64,000 nucleotides of DNA, taken from assembly GCF_025837095.1 (NCBI RefSeq), contig NZ_CP107551.1, forward strand, positions 1,904,352 through 1,968,351, given 5' to 3'. The stretch's first letter is position 1. Every line of letters starts with the position of its first letter. The position numbers were made by a program, and so were the translations under genes. Below the pieces are notes generated by a model. The model searched no databases and had not been told where the DNA came from. It saw only the letters and a program-made list of their open reading frames with translations. Positions 49,310 through 58,412 of the stretch are shown here, piece by piece. Source of the DNA: Rhodococcus sp. Z13. Lineage in GTDB: Bacteria; Actinomycetota; Actinomycetes; Mycobacteriales; Mycobacteriaceae.

Positions 49310-50572
49310 ATGACGGATGTCGTGATCGATCGTGGACGGGAGCTGGTCGTGGGTGCGTTGTGGCACGGATTCGCCGATATGGGCGCGGTCGAGAAGGACG
49401 GCGCCTTCGTCGTCGCGCGCGGCGAGGGTGCGTACATCTGGGACACCGACGGCAACCGCTATCTCGACGCCACCGCCGGCCTGTGGTTCACCAACGTCGG
49501 GCACGGCCGCATCGAGATCGGGGAGGCCGTCGCCGCACAGATCGGGAAGGTCGCGCACTACTCGAACTTCGGTGACCTGACCGCCGAACCGACCGTCGAG
49601 CTCGCCGAACGTCTCGCGGCGATCGCCCCGGTGACCGGCAGCCGGATCTTCTTCACCTCGGGCGGCTCCGACTCCGTCGACTCCGCTGCGAAGCTGGCGC
49701 GCCGCTACTGGCAGGAGGTCGGCCGGCCCGGCAAGACCCTGCTCGTCTCGCGCGAGAAGGCCTACCACGGCATGCACGTCGGTGGCACCTCGCTGGCCGG
49801 CATCCCGGTCAACGGCGAGGGCTACGGGCAGCTCTGGGAGGACACCGCGCGGGTGGCGTGGAACGACGCCAAGGCCTTGCTCGAACTCATCGACTCCGTC
49901 GGCGCCGACAGCATCGCGGCGTTCTTCTGCGAACCGATCATCGGCGCGGGCGGGGTGTACCTGCCGCCGGAGGGCTATCTCGCCGAGGTCCGCGAGATCT
50001 GCCGCGACCACGACATCCTCTTCGTCGTCGACGAGGTGGTCACCGGATTCGGGCGTATCGGCGGTTCCTGGTTCGCGTCGTCGCGCTTCGATCTGCGCCC
50101 GGACATGATCACCACGGCGAAGGGCCTGACCTCCGGCTACGTGCCGATGGGTGCGCTGTTCGTCGCCCCGCACGTCGCCGAGCCGTTCTTCTCGGGCGGG
50201 GTGTGGTGGCGCCACGGCTACACCTACGGTGGGCACGCCGCCGCCGCGGCCGCCGCCCTGGCGAATCTCGACATCATCGAACGTGAGAACCTGCTCGCCG
50301 AGTCGGCCAGGATCGAGCGGACGCTGCACGAGAAGCTCGCCCCGCTGGCCGAACATCCGCGGGTGGCCGAGGTACGCAGCGGTCTCGGAGCCGTGGCCGC
50401 CGTGCAGCTCGCCGACCCGTCCGAGGCACTCGGCTTCGTCAAGACCCTGCGGCAGCACGGCATCTCGAGCCGGGCGGCCGGTCAGGGCGCGATGCAGATC
50501 TCCCCGGCGTTCGTCATGACGGACGAGCAGATCGGCGCTCTCGCCGACGGAATCGCCGCAGCACTCGGCTGA
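49310..50572 (+). CDS. Class III (omega) aminotransferase, PLP-dependent
   Basis: A 420-residue aminotransferase of fold type I. FFTSGGSDSVDSAAKLARRYW is the cofactor phosphate loop region, FVVDEVVTGFGRIG carries the PLP-binding Asp, and TTAKGLTSGYVPMGA holds the Schiff-base lysine (about K268). It resembles gamma-aminobutyrate/beta-alanine/diamine:pyruvate aminotransferases; the amine donor cannot be fixed. A TACGAT box overlaps ATG 49310, so GTG 49322 is a possible leaderless start. Its 3' end overlaps the convergent gene at 50514 by 59 bp. Confidence 0.92.
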   Translation: MTDVVIDRGRELVVGALWHGFADMGAVEKDGAFVVARGEGAYIWDTDGNRYLDATAGLWFTNVGHGRIEIGEAVAAQIGKVAHYSNFGDLTAEPTVELAERLAAIAPVTGSRIFFTSGGSDSVDSAAKLARRYWQEVGRPGKTLLVSREKAYHGMHVGGTSLAGIPVNGEGYGQLWEDTARVAWNDAKALLELIDSVGADSIAAFFCEPIIGAGGVYLPPEGYLAEVREICRDHDILFVVDEVVTGFGRIGGSWFASSRFDLRPDMITTAKGLTSGYVPMGALFVAPHVAEPFFSGGVWWRHGYTYGGHAAAAAAALANLDIIERENLLAESARIERTLHEKLAPLAEHPRVAEVRSGLGAVAAVQLADPSEALGFVKTLRQHGISSRAAGQGAMQISPAFVMTDEQIGALADGIAAALG

Positions 50573-50798
50573 TCCGCTCCTTCGGGCCGGACGGGACCTC
50601 GTCGAGGGGGAGCTCGGGGCTGCCGTCGCGGGCCGCGAGCGACCGCGCGTACCGCTCGTGCAGCACCGAGCGCACCTCCTCGGGGGTGTAGTTGCGGCGT
50701 TGCCGCTCGTTACGGACGGCGACCGCGCCCGTCGCCGCGACACCCACGAGCCCGGCGAGTCCGACGAGCTTCCACCACTTTCCACCGCGCAGCGCCAT
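50514..50798 (-). CDS. Small single-pass membrane protein, hypothetical
   Basis: A 94-residue product with one membrane segment (about 9-27, KLVGLAGLVGVAATGAVAV). A charged tail with RNERQRRNYTPEEVRSVLHERY and an Arg-rich end follows. The C-terminal 19 codons are antisense to the end of the aminotransferase gene. Codon use is consistent with coding. I do not recognise the family. Confidence 0.68.
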   Translation of the reverse strand: MALRGGKWWKLVGLAGLVGVAATGAVAVRNERQRRNYTPEEVRSVLHERYARSLAARDGSPELPLDEVPSGPKERISRVLRRFRRRERRSARPS

Positions 50799-50831
50799 GG
50801 ACACGACCCTAACCGTGTAGTGTGCACGGCC

Positions 50832-50875
50832 CCAGCGGGCAGCGGGCACGGCGCCAGCGGGCAGCGGGCATGGCA
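50832..50875. repeat. 22-bp direct repeat, two copies
   Basis: CCAGCGGGCAGCGGGCA occurs at 50832-50848 and 50854-50870, with similar flanks (CGGCG/TGGC). It lies in the short divergent gap before the gene at 50886, downstream of a TAGTGT box (50818-50823). Confidence 0.7.
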
Positions 50876-50885
50876 GGCTGGCGGC

Positions 50886-51596
50886 ATGGACACTTCACCG
50901 GGATCCCGTTCCGCCGGTGCACCCTCGCGGCTGCCGCTCGACGAGGCCGTGGCGACGACCCGCACGGGCGACGTCTGGATCTTCCGGGGAGCGACGCCCG
51001 CCGACCGGGCGATCCAGACCCTGACCAACGCGCCCGTGAACCACGTGGGGATGACCGTCGCGCTCGAGGACCTGCCGCCGCTGATGTGGCACGCGGAACT
51101 CGGGAGCAGCCTGCCGGACATGTGGACGGGCCGACACCAGCGCGGGGTGCAGCTGCACGATCTGCGCAGCGCGGTGCAGGTCTGGGCCGCCCGCTACGGC
51201 CAGCGCGGCTGGCTGCGGCAGATCACGGTGGAGGTCACTCCGGAGCAGGAGGACCAGCTGCTGCGCACCATCGCCCGGCTCGACGGCACGCCCTTCCCGT
51301 CGACGACGCGGTTGACCGGGCGCTGGTTCGCCGGCCGGTTGCCGCGCCGCCGCCGCACCGAGACGCCCTCGGGGGGTCTGGAGAGCGCCTACTGCGCGGA
51401 GGTGGTGGGCCTGACGATGGAGGAGATGGGTCTGCTGCAGCAGCGGCACCGGGGCAGCAACTGGTACGACCCGGGCCGGTTCTGGAGCGGCGACCGGTTG
51501 CCGCTCGCGCCGGGCGTCGAGCTGGGCGGGGAGATCGAGGTCGTGCTGTCGGAGGCGGACCTCGAGGCGGGCCGCGCCGCGGGCGGGTCCTCCTGA
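50886..51596 (+). CDS. Probable permuted papain-like (NlpC/P60, YaeF/YiiX-type) hydrolase
   Basis: A 236-residue protein. [15 protein letters not shown] precedes [12 protein letters not shown] (His near 63), and a cysteine follows far downstream in [17 protein letters not shown] (near 178). The order His before Cys is that of circularly permuted papain-fold enzymes such as YiiX. The middle holds an Arg-rich loop. No signal peptide is visible, so it is probably cytosolic. Substrate unknown; a lipid or peptide amide is likely for the fold. ATG 50886 is the only good start near the conserved part. Confidence 0.75.
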   Translation: MDTSPGSRSAGAPSRLPLDEAVATTRTGDVWIFRGATPADRAIQTLTNAPVNHVGMTVALEDLPPLMWHAELGSSLPDMWTGRHQRGVQLHDLRSAVQVWAARYGQRGWLRQITVEVTPEQEDQLLRTIARLDGTPFPSTTRLTGRWFAGRLPRRRRTETPSGGLESAYCAEVVGLTMEEMGLLQQRHRGSNWYDPGRFWSGDRLPLAPGVELGGEIEVVLSEADLEAGRAAGGSS

Positions 51597-51622
51597 GCCG
51601 GTGGTAGGTGGGTCTCCGGAAT

Positions 51623-51666
51623 CCTTTCTAAAGGTAAAGATGATAGGTCGTACTACACTGATAGGA
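51623..51666 (+). promoter_or_regulatory. oxyR promoter region
   Basis: TACACT (51653-51658) is followed by 7 nt and the oxyR ATG, a leaderless arrangement. This patch is unusually AT-rich for the window. It holds the inverted repeat CCTTTCTAAAGG (51623-51634) and two GATAGG copies (51642 and 51660), which are candidate sites for self-binding by OxyR. Confidence 0.6.
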
Positions 51667-52611
51667 ATGACCGATCAGAGCTACCAGCCCACGCTGTCGC
51701 AGCTGCGCGCCTTCGTGGCGGTTGCCACCTACCGCCACTTCGGGACCGCCGCGGCGCGGCTCGACGTGAGCCAACCCACCCTGTCGCAGGGGCTGGCGGC
51801 ACTCGAGAACGGCCTGGGGGTGCAACTGATCGAACGCAGCACCCGCCGCGTCCTGGTCACCGCCGCCGGTGAACGACTGCTGCCCTACGCCGAAGTGGTC
51901 CTCGAAGCGGCCGACAACTTCGTCGACGCCGCCGCCGGCATGGCCGACGGGCTCTCCGGACCGCTGCGGCTCGGGCTCATCCCCACGGTCGCGCCCTATC
52001 TGCTGCCGAGCGTGCTCCCGGCCTTCGACGAGTCCATGCCGTCGCTGACGCTCCACGTCGTGGAGGACCAGACCGCCCGCCTGCTCGACTCGCTGCGCGC
52101 GGGCACCCTCGACGTCGCCGTCCTCGCCCTGCCCGCCGACGTGCCCGGCGTGGTCGAGATCCCGCTCTACGACGAGGACTTCGTGGTCGTGCTCCCGCAC
52201 GGACACGAACTCGCCGGCCGCACCGACCTGCCGGTGTCCACCCTCGACGACGCGCCGCTGCTGCTCCTCGACGAAGGGCACTGCCTGCGCGACCAGACCC
52301 TCGACCTGTGCCGGTCGGTGGACGTGCGGCCCACCTTCGGCGACACCCGCGCGACCTCGCTGTCGACCGTCGTGCGCTGCGTCGCCGGGGGACTGGGCGT
52401 CACCCTCGTCCCCGCCTCGGCCGTCCCGGTCGAGACCGCGCGCGGCGATCTCGACACCGCCCACTTCGCCGCACCCGCTCCGGGGCGCCGCATCGGCCTG
52501 GTCCACCGGTCCTCGTCGCCGCGCAGCGCCGACTACCGGATCCTCGCCGACGTCCTGCGCGGCTGCGTGCCGGAGCAGTGCCGGCCGGTCGTGCCCACCG
52601 CCTCTGCCTGA
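51667..52611 (+). CDS. oxyR: Hydrogen peroxide sensor OxyR (LysR family)
   Basis: A 314-residue LysR regulator. The winged helix-turn-helix is at about 8-65 ([20 protein letters not shown]). The effector domain contains the peroxide-sensing motif [13 protein letters not shown] with Cys206 and Cys215, nine residues apart exactly as Cys199/Cys208 of E. coli OxyR. It should activate peroxide defence genes after disulfide formation. ahpC, ahpD or katG are not adjacent, which is unusual for actinobacteria. It is convergent with the LysR-domain gene at 52631. Confidence 0.93.
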   Translation: MTDQSYQPTLSQLRAFVAVATYRHFGTAAARLDVSQPTLSQGLAALENGLGVQLIERSTRRVLVTAAGERLLPYAEVVLEAADNFVDAAAGMADGLSGPLRLGLIPTVAPYLLPSVLPAFDESMPSLTLHVVEDQTARLLDSLRAGTLDVAVLALPADVPGVVEIPLYDEDFVVVLPHGHELAGRTDLPVSTLDDAPLLLLDEGHCLRDQTLDLCRSVDVRPTFGDTRATSLSTVVRCVAGGLGVTLVPASAVPVETARGDLDTAHFAAPAPGRRIGLVHRSSSPRSADYRILADVLRGCVPEQCRPVVPTASA

Positions 52612-52630
52612 ACCGTCGGCGCCTGGACCG

Positions 52631-53392
52631 TCAGCGACGGCCCTTGCGGCGCGGCGGCTTCCCCGACCGCTTCCGCGCGGGTGTCGTGGACCGGCGGGCG
52701 GCCGCACCGTCGCGCGCGCGGCGCGTCGGCGTCGACCCCTTCCGCTCACCCCGCCGCGTCGGCTTCTCCTCCTCGGCCTTCTCCTGCCGGCCGCGGGACG
52801 AGTTGGCGGTCCGGCCGCGGACGATGCCCACGAACTCCTCGACCAGATCGGTCGTACGGTCTGTGAGCCACACCAGGCCCACCTGCGAGGACGGCGCGTC
52901 GGCAACCGGCCGGTAGGTCAGGTCGCGGCGGTGGTGCAGGCGGGCGAGGGACTGCGGCGTCACCAGCACCCCCACCTCCGAGGCGACGTACGAGATCGCG
53001 TCCGCGGTGGTCGCGGGCCGCTCGAAGGCCTCCTCCCCGGGCAGCGAGGCCCAGTCCAGCACGTCGTCGAGGGGATGCAGGACCGTCTCGTCGGCGAGAT
53101 CGGCCACGGACACCTCGTCCACCGCCGCGATCGCGTGTTCCTTGGGCACCACCACGACCGAGGTCTCGGTGTACAGCGGGATCACCGACAGGCCGTCCCG
53201 CAGCAGCGGCAGCCGCAGCAACGCGATGTCGGCCGCACCCTCGCGCAGCGGCTCCGCGCCCACGGTCGGCTCGACGGACACCAGTTCGATCGGCACCTCG
53301 GGCATCCGCTCGTTCCACACCCGCACCCACTTGGCGGGGGTCACCCCCGGGACGTAGGCCAGACGGAACGGCTGCACGGTCTCTTCGCTCAC
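52631..53392 (-). CDS. LysR substrate-binding domain protein lacking the HTH, with basic tail
   Basis: The product has 253 residues. It starts directly with the LysR effector fold (FRLAYVPGVTPAKWVRVWNE, then IELVSVEP, and LREGAADIALLRLP). No helix-turn-helix precedes it, and no upstream start would supply one. After about residue 195 comes a 55-residue Lys/Arg-rich tail (GERKGSTPTRRARDG, KRSGKPPRRKGRR). GTG 53392 follows TAGCCT (53399-53404, minus strand) by 6 nt, so the short N-terminus is genuine. It may sense a ligand and bind nucleic acid through the tail, but the function is unknown. Confidence 0.85.
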   Translation of the reverse strand: MSEETVQPFRLAYVPGVTPAKWVRVWNERMPEVPIELVSVEPTVGAEPLREGAADIALLRLPLLRDGLSVIPLYTETSVVVVPKEHAIAAVDEVSVADLADETVLHPLDDVLDWASLPGEEAFERPATTADAISYVASEVGVLVTPQSLARLHHRRDLTYRPVADAPSSQVGLVWLTDRTTDLVEEFVGIVRGRTANSSRGRQEKAEEEKPTRRGERKGSTPTRRARDGAAARRSTTPARKRSGKPPRRKGRR

Positions 53393-53434
53393 CGCGTCAG
53401 GCTACCGCCGCCCCGCCCGCCCGATCGCAGCGAA

Positions 53435-55939
53435 TCAGCCCTCGACGATCTCGAACTCGTCGAAGACCACCTCACCGGCGGCGTCCGACTCCGCGAGGTT
53501 CACCTCGCCGATCAGCGCCCACCCGTGGTCGCCCCGGGGGTCGTGCAGGGTCTGGCGCACCCGCCACACCTCGGGACCGGTCTCGACGGTGAACAGCAAC
53601 GGGCCGCGGGCGTCGGGGCCGGTGCCGATCTCGTCGTACTCCTCGAAGTACAGCTCGAGCAGGTCCTCCCAGTCCTCGGCCTCGAGACCGTCCCCGAGCG
53701 CCGCGAGGTCCTCCCAGCGCCGGCGCGACGCCAGCTCGACCCGCTTGAACATCGCGTTGCGCACCATCACCCGGAAGGCACGTTCGTTCGCGGTGAGCGG
53801 ACGTGGCGAGTCGGCGCCGAAGGCGAGCTGCTGTTCGTCGGACTCCACCCCCGGATGGGTGAGCTGCTCCCACTCGTCGAGCAGCGACGAATCCACCTGG
53901 CGGATCAGCTCACCGAGCCACTCGATGATGTCCTCGAGCTCCTCCGTGCGCGCCGAGTCGGGGACCGTCTGGCGCAACGCCCGGTACGCGTCGGCGAGAT
54001 AACGCAGCACCAGGCCCTCCGAGCGGGCGAGCCCGTAGTGCGAGACCAGCTCCGAGAAGGTCATGCTGCGCTCGATCATGTCCCGCACCACCGACTTCGG
54101 CGACAACGGGAACTCCGCCACCCAGGGGTGACCGCCGCGGTAGGTGTCGAAGGCCGGTTCGAGCAGCTCCGCCAGCGGCTTGGGCCAGGTGATCTCCTCG
54201 AGCAGCTCCATGCGCTCGTCGTAGTCGATGCCCTCGGCCTTCATCTCCGCGACCGCCTCGCCGCGCGCGGCGTGCTGCTGGGCCATGAGCACCTGACGCG
54301 GATCGTCGAGGGTCGCCTCGATCACCGAGACGACGTCGAGCGCGTAGGTGGGGGAGTCGACGTCGAGCAGCTCGATCGCGGCGAGCGCGAACGGCGACAA
54401 CGGCTGGTTGAGCGCGAAGTCGCGCTGCAGGTCGACGGTCAGGCGGGCGCGGCGCCCGAACTCGTCGGGCTCGTCGAGCTGCTCGACCACGCCGGCCTGC
54501 AGCAGCCCCCGGTACAGCGAGATCGCCTTGAGGATGAGCTTGCGCTGCGCCGCGCGCGGCTCGTGGTTGTCCTCGAGCAGGTGCCGCATCGCGTCGAAGC
54601 AGTTGCCGGGCCGCGCGATGACGTTGAGCAGCATCGAGTTGGTCACCTTGAACCGCGACTGCAGCGGCTCCGGTGACGCCGCGACGAGCTTCTCGAAGGT
54701 GCCCTCACCCCAGGAGACGAATCCCTCGGGTGCCTTCTTGCGCTGCACCTTCCGGCGCTTCTTCGGATCGTCGCCGGCCTTCGCCAGCGCCCGGACGTTC
54801 TCGATCTCGTGCTCGGGTGCCTGCACCACGACGGTGCCCATCGTGTCGTAACCGGCGCGGCCCGCACGGCCGGCGATCTGGTGGAACTCGCGGGCCTTGA
54901 GCTGCCGGGTGCGAGTGCCGTCGAACTTCGTCAGACCGGTGAGCAGCACCGTGCGGATGGGCACGTTGATGCCCACCCCGAGGGTGTCGGTGCCGCAGAT
55001 GACCTTCAGCAGTCCGTCCTGCGCGAGCTTCTCGATCAGACGCCGGTACTTCGGCAGCATGCCCGCGTGGTGCACCCCGATGCCGTGCCGGACCAGCCGC
55101 GAGAGGGTCTTGCCGAAGCCGGTGGAGAACCGGAAGTCGCCCAGTGCCTCGGCGATCACCTCCTTCTCGGCCTTCGTGCACATGTTGACGCTGGTGAGCG
55201 CCTGCGCGCGTTCCAGGGCCGCAGCCTGGGTGAAGTGCACGACGTAGACCGGGGACTGATGGGTGGTGACGAGCTCCTCGATGGCCTCACCGATCGGCAC
55301 CTGCGAGTACGAGAAGGTCAGCGGCACCGGGCGTTCCGACCCGGAGACCTCCACCGTCGGACGGCCGGTGCGGCGGGTCAGGTCCTTCTGCAGGAAGGTC
55401 ACGTCGCCGAGCGTCGCCGACATGAGCAGGAACTGCGCGTGCGGTAACTCGATGAGGGGTACCTGCCACGCCCAGCCCCGGTCGGGCTCGGAGTAGAAGT
55501 GGAACTCGTCCATCACCACCTGGCCGATGTCGGAGTCCGCACCTTCCCGCAGCGCGAGATTGGCGACGATCTCCGCGGTCGCGCAGATGATCGGGGCACC
55601 GGAGTTGACCGAGGCGTCACCGGTCATCATGCCCACCTTGTCGGCGCCGAAGACGTCGCACAGGGCGAAGAACTTCTCGCTCACCAGCGCCTTGATCGGC
55701 GCGGTGTAGAAGGTGCGCTTGCCGTTCGCCAGCGCGAAGAAGTGCGCACCGAGGGCGACCATCGACTTCCCGGAGCCGGTGGGGGTGGCGAGGATGACGT
55801 TGGAACCCGCCACGAGCTCCATGAGCGCTTCCTCCTGCGCCGGGTAGAGCGACAGGCCCCGATCCGACGTCCAGGTGGTGAACGCGTCGAACAGGGCGTC
55901 GTCGTCGACGGGGTCGGGTATCAGATCCGGAAGCAGCAC
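53435..55939 (-). CDS. DEAD/DEAH-box helicase with DUF3516 domain
   Basis: An 834-residue Ski2/HelY-like superfamily 2 helicase. Motifs are Walker A ATPTGSGKSMVALG near 51-64, motif II MDEFHFY, motif III SATLGD, and motif VI HQIAGRAGRAGYD. The C-terminal DUF3516 domain (about 385-834) is specific to actinobacterial members. It probably acts on RNA; the target is unknown. GTG 55939 lies 6 nt after TAGCCT (55946-55951, minus strand), a leaderless start. The hydrolase gene at 55995 is upstream on the same strand. Confidence 0.92.
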   Translation of the reverse strand: MLLPDLIPDPVDDDALFDAFTTWTSDRGLSLYPAQEEALMELVAGSNVILATPTGSGKSMVALGAHFFALANGKRTFYTAPIKALVSEKFFALCDVFGADKVGMMTGDASVNSGAPIICATAEIVANLALREGADSDIGQVVMDEFHFYSEPDRGWAWQVPLIELPHAQFLLMSATLGDVTFLQKDLTRRTGRPTVEVSGSERPVPLTFSYSQVPIGEAIEELVTTHQSPVYVVHFTQAAALERAQALTSVNMCTKAEKEVIAEALGDFRFSTGFGKTLSRLVRHGIGVHHAGMLPKYRRLIEKLAQDGLLKVICGTDTLGVGINVPIRTVLLTGLTKFDGTRTRQLKAREFHQIAGRAGRAGYDTMGTVVVQAPEHEIENVRALAKAGDDPKKRRKVQRKKAPEGFVSWGEGTFEKLVAASPEPLQSRFKVTNSMLLNVIARPGNCFDAMRHLLEDNHEPRAAQRKLILKAISLYRGLLQAGVVEQLDEPDEFGRRARLTVDLQRDFALNQPLSPFALAAIELLDVDSPTYALDVVSVIEATLDDPRQVLMAQQHAARGEAVAEMKAEGIDYDERMELLEEITWPKPLAELLEPAFDTYRGGHPWVAEFPLSPKSVVRDMIERSMTFSELVSHYGLARSEGLVLRYLADAYRALRQTVPDSARTEELEDIIEWLGELIRQVDSSLLDEWEQLTHPGVESDEQQLAFGADSPRPLTANERAFRVMVRNAMFKRVELASRRRWEDLAALGDGLEAEDWEDLLELYFEEYDEIGTGPDARGPLLFTVETGPEVWRVRQTLHDPRGDHGWALIGEVNLAESDAAGEVVFDEFEIVEG

Positions 55940-55994
55940 TTCTCCAGGCTAGTCGGCGCCCGGTCCCGCGAGCGCCCCGGTCGGCGGGCCCTGC

Positions 55995-57032
55995 TCAGGT
56001 GGCGCTGCGCTCGTCGGTGCCCATCGCTCCCAGCACCGCCATCCGCGTCTGCGGCGCTCCGCCGAGCTGCGATTCGCTGACCCCCTCCATCAGGAGCCGC
56101 CGCCAGCGGTCCTCATCGAACTCCAGGGGAGCGGTGGTCTCCAGGAAGTGCTCGACGACGCGCAGGAACCGCAGAGGATCGTCGCGGAACGGGAAGTGGC
56201 CGGCGCCGCGGAAGATCTCGAGGTGCGATCCGGGCATGGCCGAATGCGCGAGATAGGCGTGCGAGACCGGGATGACGGTGTCGTGGTCGCCCCAGATCAG
56301 CTGCACGGGAAGGTTCTCGGTGAGATAACAGCGGTCGAGCATGGTCACCACCTGCCCGCGCCAGTCCACCACCGCGCGCAGGGTGCGCAGATACGCATCG
56401 CACGCCGTGGGATCGGGGAGGTTGCCGAGCACCCGCACCAAATCCGAGGTGTCGTGCAGCAACGCGCCCGGCCGCAGGGGGGAGCCGTGCAGCTGCGTCA
56501 GGGCCGCACCGGCCACCTTCAGCGCGGGCATCGCCCCCGGCAGCCGCAGCACCTTGAGCACCTCGCTGACCAGTGGCAGCGACACCAGGCGCAGCGCCGG
56601 ATGCACGTCCTTGGTGACCCCGCCCGACGACACGAGCACGAGGCGGTCGACCATCCGGGGGAACTGGTAGGCGAACTGCATCGCCACACCGCCGCCGAGG
56701 GAGTGCCCGATCACCGTCACCGACTCGATGCCGAGCACCGACAGCAGGTCGCGCATCCCGTTGGCGTAGGCGGCGACGGAGTAGTCGGCGCGGGGCTTGT
56801 CCGACCGGCCGTGACCGAGCAGATCCGGGGCGATGACCGTGTACTTCTCGGCCAGATGGGGGATCACGTCCTGCCAGGTGGACGAGTCGTCGCCGATCCC
56901 GTGGATGAGCAGCAGCGCCGGGCCGCTGCCCGCCATGCGGAAGGCACGGCGGTAGCCGTGGATCGTCCGGAACACGATGCGCGGTTCCGCGTCGGGAACC
57001 GGGCGGAGCGTACGTGCGCGCGGTTGAACCAT
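55995..57032 (-). CDS. Alpha/beta hydrolase (Rv2715 type)
   Basis: A 345-residue alpha/beta-hydrolase. The oxyanion loop is LLLIHGIGDDSSTW; the nucleophile elbow is VIGHSLGGGVAMQ with the catalytic Ser; the Asp is in LIWGDHDTVIP; the His is in GAGHFPFRDDP. These complete the triad. Substrate unknown; related actinobacterial enzymes are lipases or C-C hydrolases. ATG 57032 has CAGGAGACG upstream. The gene corresponds to Rv2715, which neighbours Rv2714 as here. Confidence 0.92.
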   Translation of the reverse strand: MVQPRARTLRPVPDAEPRIVFRTIHGYRRAFRMAGSGPALLLIHGIGDDSSTWQDVIPHLAEKYTVIAPDLLGHGRSDKPRADYSVAAYANGMRDLLSVLGIESVTVIGHSLGGGVAMQFAYQFPRMVDRLVLVSSGGVTKDVHPALRLVSLPLVSEVLKVLRLPGAMPALKVAGAALTQLHGSPLRPGALLHDTSDLVRVLGNLPDPTACDAYLRTLRAVVDWRGQVVTMLDRCYLTENLPVQLIWGDHDTVIPVSHAYLAHSAMPGSHLEIFRGAGHFPFRDDPLRFLRVVEHFLETTAPLEFDEDRWRRLLMEGVSESQLGGAPQTRMAVLGAMGTDERSAT

Positions 57033-57126
57033 GAGCGTCTCCTGCCACGTCGGGGATCGCCTACGGGTGGCCGGATGTTCGACCGGGGCGGTGATCGGAC
57101 GTCCTACCACTGTGGCATGTCGACGA

Positions 57127-57155
57127 AGCGTACCGTCTGTATGTGACGTCGACAA
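57127..57155 (-). promoter_or_regulatory. Promoter of the alpha/beta hydrolase gene
   Basis: On the minus strand TTGTCG (57150-57155) and TACGCT (57127-57132) are exactly 17 bp apart, a reasonable housekeeping promoter. The leader would be about 90 nt. The rest of the 57033-57226 gap shows nothing else. Confidence 0.55.
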
Positions 57156-57226
57156 CGGCGATTGTGACGATCATGAAACATCCGCGCGACCGGCCCGGGG
57201 CCGGTGCGGCGGACGGAACCCGCGAC

Positions 57227-58261
57227 TCAGCGCGAGGTCGGGTCGTCCCCGTCCCCGCCCTGGTCGGAGGCATCGTCGTCTTCGTTCCCGGCGGGGGTGT
57301 CCTCACCGAATCCGGGGTTGTCGGGGAAGCCCTCGCCGAACCCGCCCCGCTGGTCGTACTCGGCGAGGAACCGCTCGAACTCGGCGCCGAGCTCCTCACC
57401 GGTGGGCAGGTCGTCGTCGGTCGGCAGGGGAGAGGTCTGCTGCTCCTGGGCGGCGACGTAGCTGTCGTACTGCCGCTCGAGGGCGCGCACCACGGCGAGC
57501 ACCTCGGCGTTGTCCTCGATGTGCTCGTCGATCTGCTCACGGACCCGGGCGGCGGCCTCCCCGAGCGGCTGCAACGGCAGTTCGAGCCCACCGACCTCGG
57601 CGACGTGCGTCAGCAGCGTCTCGGCCGCGGCGGGGTAGTCGGTCTGGGCCAGATAGTGCGGCACGTGCACCGAGAACCCGAGCGACTCGTGCCCGTGCTG
57701 TCCCATCCGGAATTCGAGCAGCGACGACACCCCGGCCGGCACCTGCAGCTCACCGGACCAGCGGTGGTGGCCCGCGATGAGCTCCTTGTTCGTCGAGTGC
57801 GCCGTCACCGCCAGCGGGCGGGTGTGCGGGATCGCCATCGGAATGGCGTTGAGCCCGATGGTCCGCCGCACCCCGAACTGCTCGGCCAACAACCGCACCG
57901 CGGTGATGAACCGCTCCCACTTCAGGTCGGGCTCGACCCCGGCCAGCAGCAGGAAGGGGGTGCCGGCCTCGTCGACGAGGGCGTACAGGTTCAGCTGGGG
58001 TTCCGCATAGTCGGAGAAGTGGTCGGCCTTGAAGGTCATCAGCGGCCGCCGCGACCGGTAGTCGATCAGTTCGTCGACGGCGAACGACGCGACGAGCTCG
58101 GTCTCCAGGTTCTCGCGCAGATGGGTGGTCGCCAGTCGAACCGCATGGCCGGCATCGGCGAAGCCTTCGAGTCCGTGTACGAGAACCGGCCCCTCGCCGT
58201 CCGGCGACGTGAGCCGTGGAGCCGGGAACTCCAGCTCGTACATCCGGGACTGCTCGTCCAT
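57227..58261 (-). CDS. PAC2 family protein (Rv2714 type)
   Basis: A 344-residue protein of the PAC2 (proteasome assembly chaperone 2-like) family. VLVHGLEGFADAGHAVRLA is the N-terminal signature. RPLMTFKADHFSDYAEPQLNL, then LLLAGVEPDLKWERF and GLNAIPMAIPHTRP follow. The last 75 residues are acidic and disordered. The M. tuberculosis homologue Rv2714 has a known structure but no known function. Actinobacteria do have proteasomes, yet a chaperone role is unproven. ATG 58261 starts the gene; it is divergent from the lipoprotein gene at 58413. Confidence 0.9.
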   Translation of the reverse strand: MDEQSRMYELEFPAPRLTSPDGEGPVLVHGLEGFADAGHAVRLATTHLRENLETELVASFAVDELIDYRSRRPLMTFKADHFSDYAEPQLNLYALVDEAGTPFLLLAGVEPDLKWERFITAVRLLAEQFGVRRTIGLNAIPMAIPHTRPLAVTAHSTNKELIAGHHRWSGELQVPAGVSSLLEFRMGQHGHESLGFSVHVPHYLAQTDYPAAAETLLTHVAEVGGLELPLQPLGEAAARVREQIDEHIEDNAEVLAVVRALERQYDSYVAAQEQQTSPLPTDDDLPTGEELGAEFERFLAEYDQRGGFGEGFPDNPGFGEDTPAGNEDDDASDQGGDGDDPTSR

Positions 58262-58412
58262 CTACGAACCACTCCGATCACACTGCGTCGTCCTGGCATC
58301 CGCGCCGGGACGGACCCGGCGTGGCATGGTGGTGTCCGAGTCTAATTGAAACCGTGACGGCCTATTCCGGGGCGCGAGCCCGTGGCCGGCACCGACGACC
58401 ACGGAGGTTCGG

